Source: CBDDIP01 sp965229005 (GTDB lineage: Bacteria > Actinomycetota > Acidimicrobiia > Acidimicrobiales > Ilumatobacteraceae). Taken from it: 64,000 nt of DNA. Position numbers and translations under genes: made by a program. Within the stretch, counting starts at the first letter, position 1. Each line of letters opens with the position of its first letter. The notes under the pieces were generated by a model. The model did no database searches. It saw nothing but the letters and a program-made list of their open reading frames with translations, and was not told the DNA's origin. Shown here one piece after another: positions 58,034 to 64,000 of this stretch. The stretch covers positions 3,100,001-3,164,000 of the forward strand of contig CBDDIP010000002.1 in the NCBI GenBank assembly GCA_965229005.1, in the 5' to 3' direction.

Positions 58034-58441
58034 ATGACGCTCGCACCTCCGGCGATCACCCACATCGCCCTCACCGTCAGCGACCTCGACCGCAGCGTGG
58101 CGTGGTACACCGCGCTGTTCGGTGAGGCGCCGATCTTCGTCGGCGACTTCCTGTCGGGCACGCCACACGAGTACCGCGCCGCGGTCTGGCGCACGCCCAG
58201 CCTCGGCCTGCACTGCTTCGCCGACGCCGATGTTCCCGGTGCGTTCGACGCGCGTCGGCCCGGCCTCGACCACCTCGCGCTCCACGCCGACGATGCGGCT
58301 GCCATCGACGCTTGGGTTGCGCACCTCGATGCGTTGGGCGTCGCACATGGTGAGGTGCTGACGGAGGCATACGGCATCGGCCTGGCGTTCACCGATCCCG
58401 ACGGGATCGCACTGGAGCTGTTCGCCCCGGTGCGCCGATGA
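58034..58441 (+). CDS. VOC-family protein
   Basis: This 135-residue glyoxalase-fold protein shows ITHIALTVSDLDRSVAWYTA near residue 8, GLDHLALHADDAAAIDAWVA near 76 and a C-terminal FTDPDGIALELFAPV. Likely metal ligands are His11, His in GLDHLAL and Glu in ALELF. The substrate is unknown. The ATG at 58034 has TAGGTT (58022-58027) six bases upstream. It overlaps the SnoaL-like gene by 4 bp. Confidence 0.85.
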   Translation: MTLAPPAITHIALTVSDLDRSVAWYTALFGEAPIFVGDFLSGTPHEYRAAVWRTPSLGLHCFADADVPGAFDARRPGLDHLALHADDAAAIDAWVAHLDALGVAHGEVLTEAYGIGLAFTDPDGIALELFAPVRR

Positions 58442-58818
58442 GCCGGGAGACGGTCCTGCGCTACGCCGAGGCGTGGCAGGCGGGCGACGTCGGCACGATG
58501 CTCGGGCTGTACGCCGAGGACTTCGTGCTGCACTACTTCGGCGACAGCCCGCTCGCCGGTGAACACATCGGGCAGGCGGCCGCTCTCGAAGCGCTGCTGG
58601 CCGCCAGCGCACGAACCAATCGCACGCTCGTCGCCGTCGACGATGTGCTGAGCGGCGACGTGCTCCACGCAATCGTCGCTCGCGAACGAGTCGGCGCCGA
58701 CCAGCGAGAGGTGCGTCGCGTACTTCTCTACCGCGCCGACGAGCACCACCTCACGGAGTGCTGGCTGTTCGACGAGGACCAACGAGCGATCGACGCGCTG
58801 TGGTCGGTGACAGGCTGA
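58438..58818 (+). CDS. SnoaL/NTF2-like protein
   Basis: This 126-residue cone-fold protein starts MSRETVLRYAEAWQAGDVGT and has LGLYAEDFVLHYFGDSPLAG and HHLTECWLFDEDQRAIDALW, typical of SnoaL-like polyketide cyclase / ketosteroid-isomerase relatives. It is translated with the VOC gene (ATGA overlap), so both may act on one small aromatic or steroid compound. The 3' end converges on the deacetylase gene with 9 bp between. Confidence 0.82.
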   Translation: MSRETVLRYAEAWQAGDVGTMLGLYAEDFVLHYFGDSPLAGEHIGQAAALEALLAASARTNRTLVAVDDVLSGDVLHAIVARERVGADQREVRRVLLYRADEHHLTECWLFDEDQRAIDALWSVTG

Positions 58819-58827
58819 GCGCGACGG

Positions 58828-59883
<1,056 letters not shown>

Positions 59884-59902
59884 CGCCCTATCGTGGCAAA
59901 GC

Positions 59903-60625
59903 GTGCGCCCCCGCTCCACTGTGATCTCGCTTGCGCGCGCCGTCGCGATGGTCACGGTGCTGTCGATCGCGTGCGCCGCATGCGCGTCCGACGGCGCCGC
60001 GACGGACAATGCACCGGGCAACACCACCTCGGGCAGCGGTGGCACGGTGGCGGCACCGACCGGCACCCTGGGCAACCCCGGTTTCCCCGGCACGGTGCCA
60101 TCCACTGACCCAGCGGACTCCGCTTCGGGCTCGTGCACGGCGACCTTCACCGGCGACCTGGCCGACTCGTGGGAAGAGGTCGGCGACGAGGACTCCGTGC
60201 TCTACGGCCCATGGCTCGATCCGGCGACGGTCGACACCGCATCCGACGTCACGTTCGTGCGCGACGACACGCTGTTCGTCCTGTCCTGCGGCTCGTCGGG
60301 TGGCAAGGCCGTCAACATCACCGCCAACGACCCGGTGCTGCAGCAGAAGGCGACCTACCCGCTGCGCGGCACCGAGGGCGACCGCGTCGTCGTGCTGGCC
60401 AACGTGACGGGGTTCGAGGTGTGGACGGTCGCACCCGGCAGTGCCGAGTCGAAGCTGGTCATCGACGCCTTCGACGACACGCACATCGCCGGCACGCTCA
60501 CCGTGCAGTTGGTCCCGATGTCGCAGATCCCCGAGCCGGAGGGCACGCTGCCGATCACCACCGGCACCACTCCGGCACCGCGTCTGGCCAAGCTCGTCCT
60601 GACCTTCGACTTCCCCCGCCCCTGA
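59903..60625 (+). CDS. Exported protein with lipoprotein-like signal
   Basis: I do not recognise the family of this 240-residue protein. It has a signal sequence (RSTVISLARAVAMVTVLSIA) ending in CAACASDG, a weak lipobox, then a Gly/Ser/Thr/Pro linker and a folded domain with two cysteines (SGSCTATFTGDL and FVLSCGSSGG) that may form a disulfide. The GTG at 59903 is chosen because TATCGT (59889-59894) lies eight bases upstream; a later GTG at 59921 would shorten the signal. It faces the cell envelope next to the large repeat protein. Confidence 0.65.
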   Translation: MRPRSTVISLARAVAMVTVLSIACAACASDGAATDNAPGNTTSGSGGTVAAPTGTLGNPGFPGTVPSTDPADSASGSCTATFTGDLADSWEEVGDEDSVLYGPWLDPATVDTASDVTFVRDDTLFVLSCGSSGGKAVNITANDPVLQQKATYPLRGTEGDRVVVLANVTGFEVWTVAPGSAESKLVIDAFDDTHIAGTLTVQLVPMSQIPEPEGTLPITTGTTPAPRLAKLVLTFDFPRP

Positions 60626-60724
60626 CCGGGCCCTGACCGCCCTGATCCGGTCGTTGGACGTTCGTCGGACGGTCCGGTCGCATGGTTGCTGTCGTGGCAC
60701 CGAGAACGGTGCCCGCTGACGGCC

Positions 60725-60743
60725 GAGCTCGCCGGGCGAGCTC
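60725..60743 (+). promoter_or_regulatory. Leader hairpin of the repeat surface protein gene
   Basis: GAGCTCGC-CGG-GCGAGCTC is a perfect 8-bp stem that ends seven bases before the ribosome site GGAGG (60751-60755) of the ATG at 60763. It could regulate translation or end transcription from the previous gene; no T-tract follows. Confidence 0.4.
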
Positions 60744-60762
60744 GACAGATGGAGGGCGAACG

Positions 60763-63426
60763 ATGGCACGCAACCGTGCTCGTGGGTCTCTGTTGCACCG
60801 GCTCGCTGCGATCGCGGCAACGACCGGCGTCGCGTTGTCCGGCGCCGTCATCGGCCTCGTACCCGGCGTGCTCCCCGCGCCGATCGCTGCCGCGTACAGC
60901 GCGTTCAACCCCCCGCCCCTGTGCTCCGTCACACCCGGGCCATCGTGCATCGCCCAGCCGGGAACGGCCTACATCGGCCTCGCCGCGAGCCCGTTGCGCA
61001 TCGACATGCCGACGATGAGCATCAACTCGCTCGACCCCGACTCGCCGTACAGCGGCGAGGTCACGTTCGTGATCACCAGCTTCGGCATCCCCGCCGCGGG
61101 CACGACGTTCCGCAACATCCACTGGTCCAACCCCGTCGTGCTCACCCCGGTCGACGCCGAGCCGACCGCGACCCTGATCTTCATGGCTCCGAAGGGAAAC
61201 TGCGAAGGGCGCCAGTCATGCACCTACACGACCACGTCGACCGATCTGAAGGGTGGCTGGTACTCGGCGAACTACGCCGGCTCACCGGTCGTGCTGGCCG
61301 GTGAGGACATGTGCCCGCCCAGCGGGTTCGGCTGCTCGGCGACCTACAGCCAGTCCGCCGTGTACATCCCCAACATCACCGACAAGGAGCCCCCGGCGAT
61401 CGCCGCGAACGCCGTCGGCTCGGGTCGCATCACCAAGGCGATCGCCGTGGCGGAGGATCCCTACGGGCAGTCGATGAGCCTGCTCTGGGACTTCGGTGAC
61501 GGCACCCCGGCCGTCCCCGGCAACTTCGGCCAGGTCATCTCCCACACGTACGCCTTCGTCGGCAACTTCTCGATCATGGCCAGGGTGCAGACCACCGACG
61601 GTCGCAACGCGGCGACGAGCATCGATGCCGGCATCACCCCACCCAAGCCGTTCCTGCTGTCCGTCGATCGCGTGCCGGCACCGAACAACGGCGTCGGCGC
61701 CGTCGCCAGCGGACTCGTGCAGGGCTGGCCCGCTGGCACCACCGCCCGCATCATCACGTGGTCGACCGGCTGTCCCGCCGACCCGTCCTCGAACAGCGCC
61801 CTCAGCACGGGCGTCCCCGGCGGTTCCGCGCCGGTCGCCGGCAGTGGCACCATCGACATCGCGTCCTCGTTCCTCGACCCTGATGCGAACGCAGCCGTGA
61901 TGTTCGTCGAGGGGTACATCGCTGTCGACGGTCACGACGTGAAGGTCAGCCGGGTCAGCGATTGCCTCACCGTGATCGGGAGCGCAGCCAAGACCACCAC
62001 CGACCTGTCCATCGGGGCGACCGAGGTGCAGGTGCCATCCTCGACGGTACCGATCGGCAACATGATGCTGATCGGCAGCGGCTCCGGTGCGGAGCGTCGG
62101 TTGGTCACCGGCCACGCCTCGTTGATCGTCGGCGCGCTCTCGCAGGCGCACCCGAGCGGTTCGCCGGTCGTTGACCTCGGTGCGCCGAAGGCGCCCTACG
62201 TCGAGCCCGGACCGCCCGCCGATCCGGTGGCGCCGGTGCTCGGTGGCGGCGGTGGGGGTGGCGGCACCGAGTACGTCGCGCTCGTCCCCGGTCGATTCCT
62301 CGACACCCGAACCGACCCCGGCATCACCACCATCGACGGCCAAGGCAAAGGCGCCGGACTCCGACCCGCCGGATCCATCACCGAGATCCAGATCACCGGA
62401 CGCAACAACATCCCCAGCAACGCCACCGCCGCCGTCCTCAACCTCACCATCACCGGACCCCTCGGCGCCGGCTACGCCACCGCCTTCCCCTGCGGCACCA
62501 CCCCACCCACCACCAGCAACGTCAACTACACCACCGGCACCACCATCCCCAACAACGTCATCGCCAAGATCGGCACCAACGGCCGCATCTGCATCCTCAC
62601 CTTCGCCCCCACCCACCTCATCGCCGACATCGCCGGCTACTACCCCGCCGGCGCCACCTACACCCCACTCGTCCCCGGTCGATTCCTCGACACCCGAACC
62701 GACCCCGGCATCACCACCATCGACGGCCAAGGCAAAGGCGCCGGACTCCGACCCGCCGGATCCATCACCGAGATCCAGATCACCGGACGCAACAACATCC
62801 CCAGCAACGCCACCGCCGCCGTCCTCAACCTCACCATCACCGGACCCCTCGGCGCCGGCTACGCCACCGCCTTCCCCTGCGGCACCACCCCACCCACCAC
62901 CAGCAACGTCAACTACACCACCGGCACCACCATCCCCAACAACGTCATCGCCAAGATCGGCACCAACGGCCGCATCTGCATCCTCACCTTCGCCCCCACC
63001 CACCTCATCGCCGACATCGCCGGCTACTACCCCGCCGGCGCCACCTACACCCCACTCGTCCCCGGACGGTTCCTCGACACCCGAACCGACCCCGGCATCA
63101 CCACCATCGACGGCCAAGGCAAAGGCGCCGGACTCCGACCCGCCGGATCCATCACCGAGATCCAGATCACCGGACGCAACAACATCCCCAGCAACGCCAC
63201 CGCCGCCGTCCTCAACCTCACCATCACCGGACCCCTCGGCGCCGGCTACGCCACCGCCTTCCCCTGCGGCACCACCCCACCCACCACCAGCAACGTCAAC
63301 TACACCACCGGCATCACCATCCCCAACAACGTCATCGCCAAGATCGGCACCAACGGCCGCATCTGCATCCTCACCTTCGCCCCCACCCACCTCATCGCCG
63401 ACATCGCCGGCTACTACCCGGCATAG
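60763..63426 (+). CDS. Large secreted surface protein with PKD domain and three identical C-terminal repeats
   Basis: The 887-residue protein has an exported start (signal peptide to about residue 45, ending near AAAYS). A beta-rich region follows, then a PKD-like domain near residues 230-290 (SLLWDFGDGTPAVPGNFG, with HTYAFVGNFSIMARVQTTDG). After a Gly-rich hinge (LGGGGGGGGTEYVAL) come three 129-residue repeats with VPGRFLDTRTDPG, LNLTITGPLGAGYATAFPCG and HLIADIAGYYP. Each repeat has two cysteines, probably a disulfide. Such LDTR repeats are widespread in actinobacterial exported proteins, but function is unknown. The ATG at 60763 follows GGAGG. No sortase motif or membrane anchor is seen. 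Confidence 0.85.
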   Translation: MARNRARGSLLHRLAAIAATTGVALSGAVIGLVPGVLPAPIAAAYSAFNPPPLCSVTPGPSCIAQPGTAYIGLAASPLRIDMPTMSINSLDPDSPYSGEVTFVITSFGIPAAGTTFRNIHWSNPVVLTPVDAEPTATLIFMAPKGNCEGRQSCTYTTTSTDLKGGWYSANYAGSPVVLAGEDMCPPSGFGCSATYSQSAVYIPNITDKEPPAIAANAVGSGRITKAIAVAEDPYGQSMSLLWDFGDGTPAVPGNFGQVISHTYAFVGNFSIMARVQTTDGRNAATSIDAGITPPKPFLLSVDRVPAPNNGVGAVASGLVQGWPAGTTARIITWSTGCPADPSSNSALSTGVPGGSAPVAGSGTIDIASSFLDPDANAAVMFVEGYIAVDGHDVKVSRVSDCLTVIGSAAKTTTDLSIGATEVQVPSSTVPIGNMMLIGSGSGAERRLVTGHASLIVGALSQAHPSGSPVVDLGAPKAPYVEPGPPADPVAPVLGGGGGGGGTEYVALVPGRFLDTRTDPGITTIDGQGKGAGLRPAGSITEIQITGRNNIPSNATAAVLNLTITGPLGAGYATAFPCGTTPPTTSNVNYTTGTTIPNNVIAKIGTNGRICILTFAPTHLIADIAGYYPAGATYTPLVPGRFLDTRTDPGITTIDGQGKGAGLRPAGSITEIQITGRNNIPSNATAAVLNLTITGPLGAGYATAFPCGTTPPTTSNVNYTTGTTIPNNVIAKIGTNGRICILTFAPTHLIADIAGYYPAGATYTPLVPGRFLDTRTDPGITTIDGQGKGAGLRPAGSITEIQITGRNNIPSNATAAVLNLTITGPLGAGYATAFPCGTTPPTTSNVNYTTGITIPNNVIAKIGTNGRICILTFAPTHLIADIAGYYPA
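62281..63426 (+). repeat. 387-bp tandem repeats in the surface protein gene
   Basis: Copies are 62281-62667, 62668-63054 and 63055-63426 (the last cut at the stop). The first two are identical in every stretch I compared; the third differs at only a few bases near its start (GGACGG for GGTCGA) and in one ACC-to-ATC codon. The 387-bp period is 129 codons, so copy number can vary in frame. Confidence 0.97.
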
Positions 63427-63449
63427 CGGTGCTCGCTTCGCGAGCACCG
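63427..63449 (+). terminator. Terminator hairpin after the surface protein gene
   Basis: CGGTGCTCGC-TTC-GCGAGCACCG is a perfect 10-bp stem with a 3-base loop directly after the stop codon at 63426. It lies before a convergent gene end, so it can serve both strands. No T-tract. Confidence 0.8.
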
Positions 63450-63451
63450 GG

Positions 63452-64000
63452 CTACTCGGTGAGCTCGAGCTCTTCGGCGAGGTAGAGCTCGCGGCACTTC
63501 GAACGCTGAAGCTTGCCGGACGAGGTCTTCGGCAGCGTGCCCGGACGCACCAGCATCACGTCGCGAGGTGGCAGCCCGCAGACCTCGAGCGTGCGGTGAT
63601 GGACCTCGTTGCGAACGTCGTCGAGGGTGAGGCCATCCGGCAGCCGAACCTCGGCCACCACGACCACGCTCTCCTTGCCCTTGTAGCCCTCCACCCCGAA
63701 GGCGATGACGTTGCCGGCGCGCACGCCGTCGAGCACCCCGATCGAGCGCTCGATGTCCTCGGGGAACACGTTGCGACCGCCGACGATGATGATGTCCTTG
63801 ATCCGTCCGCACAGCACCAGCTCCCCGTCGAGCAGGTAACCGAGGTCGCCCGTGCACAGCCAGTCGTCGCGGAACAGCGCGGACGTCGCATCGGGCCGCT
63901 TGTAGTAGCCCGGCGTGACCGACGTGCCGCGCAGCAGCAGCTCGCCGACGTGTCGTTCCGGCAGCGGCTCGTACGTGTCGGGGTGGACGATCTTCATCTC
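63452..64000 (-). CDS. Acyl-AMP ligase / acyl-CoA synthetase, C-terminal part (gene continues past window)
   Basis: Only the last ~183 residues are in the window; the frame is open through base 64000, so the start lies beyond it. The visible part has the adenylate-forming enzyme C-terminal core: ELLLRGTSVTPGYYKRPDAT, WLCTGDLGYLLDGELVLCGR (A7/A8), KDIIIVGGRNVFPEDIERSI (A8) and LPKTSSGKLQRSKCREL (A10, catalytic Lys). The GRNVFPEDIE form and short A8-A10 spacing resemble fatty-acyl-AMP ligases that feed polyketide or lipid synthesis, but chain length and product cannot be told. Confidence 0.88.
   Translation of the reverse strand, partial: EMKIVHPDTYEPLPERHVGELLLRGTSVTPGYYKRPDATSALFRDDWLCTGDLGYLLDGELVLCGRIKDIIIVGGRNVFPEDIERSIGVLDGVRAGNVIAFGVEGYKGKESVVVVAEVRLPDGLTLDDVRNEVHHRTLEVCGLPPRDVMLVRPGTLPKTSSGKLQRSKCRELYLAEELELTE

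Noticed and set aside
62281..63426. Tandem repeats as a possible CRISPR array
   Set aside because: Units are 387 bp, coding and without spacers; no cas gene is present in the window.
61282..63447. A 721-codon minus-strand frame rich in Gly, Val and Asp
   Set aside because: It is the shadow of the surface-protein gene; the Gly-rich repeats come from reading the 387-bp repeats backwards, and the plus-strand product has a signal peptide and a PKD domain.

Overview
The window reads as one contiguous piece of a high-GC actinobacterial chromosome. The best guess is class Acidimicrobiia (Ilumatobacter-like), inferred from the mix of a BldD-like regulator, an F420-type luciferase-like oxidoreductase, DUF664/DinB and PAC2 proteins, the phrB-hrcA-dnaJ-rsmE and lepA/rpsT/holA/comEC/comEA neighbourhoods, and secreted proteins with VPxRxLDTR repeats. 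No marker gene fixes the genus. There is no phage, transposase, insertion sequence or CRISPR array. GTG starts are common. At least sixteen genes have a TAnnnT -10 box about 6-8 bases before the start codon, so leaderless transcripts are probably widespread.

Layout. 1-6.1 kb: the 3' part of a ComB-family gene with a frameshift, a gntR-VOC pair divergent from aconitase (acnA), a 70-bp tandem duplication at the acnA 3' end, then a HAD phosphatase, a nitroreductase and a DinB protein. 6.1-11.3 kb: lipid genes (acyl-ACP desaturase, two PlsC-type acyltransferases, a DUF1295 membrane protein) around hisA/priA. 11.3-15.2 kb: a three-hairpin 6C-like RNA candidate, a LysR regulator, a carboxyltransferase and citrate synthase. 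15.3-20.4 kb: a divergent envelope-redox locus. CcdA, a TlpA-like thioredoxin and a methionine-repeat lipoprotein lie on one side; a response regulator, a histidine kinase and a sulfite-oxidase-family molybdoenzyme, all overlapping by 4 bp, lie on the other. 20.4-33.5 kb: assorted metabolism (quinone reductase, an orphan PEP-mobile-domain protein, isocitrate dehydrogenase, acyl-CoA dehydrogenase), two exporters, an ECF sigma/anti-sigma pair, an M20 peptidase, GrpB and a DUF3565-DUF1971 fusion. 33.5-41.9 kb: tRNA-Val and a long minus-strand run (AMIN-like lipoprotein, GT39 family, HemW, BldD-like, RsmE, DnaJ, HrcA, photolyase). 42-51.9 kb: phosphatase, MFS, LepA, S20, HolA, a SUKH-like protein, a comEC remnant, ComEC, ComEA, a small HELVH protein and a CnoX-like thioredoxin. 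52-64 kb: phosphotransferase, PAC2, LLM oxidoreductase, a UvrD-like helicase, VOC and SnoaL proteins, a histone-deacetylase-family enzyme, a secreted protein, a large repeat surface protein and the C-terminal part of an acyl-AMP ligase.

How the genes may work together. The acnA and icd upstream regions share the pattern TCACTTGTAT-N4-CTTGT, which suggests joint control of TCA-cycle genes; the GntR regulator next to acnA is the obvious candidate. The 15.3-20.4 kb locus looks like an actinobacterial parallel to periplasmic methionine-sulfoxide repair or oxidant-scavenging systems: a Met-rich lipoprotein as oxidant sink, a TlpA/CcdA thiol relay, and a two-component system coupled to a YedY/SuoX-family enzyme. 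This is the most interesting system in the window, but its function is inferred from content and arrangement only.
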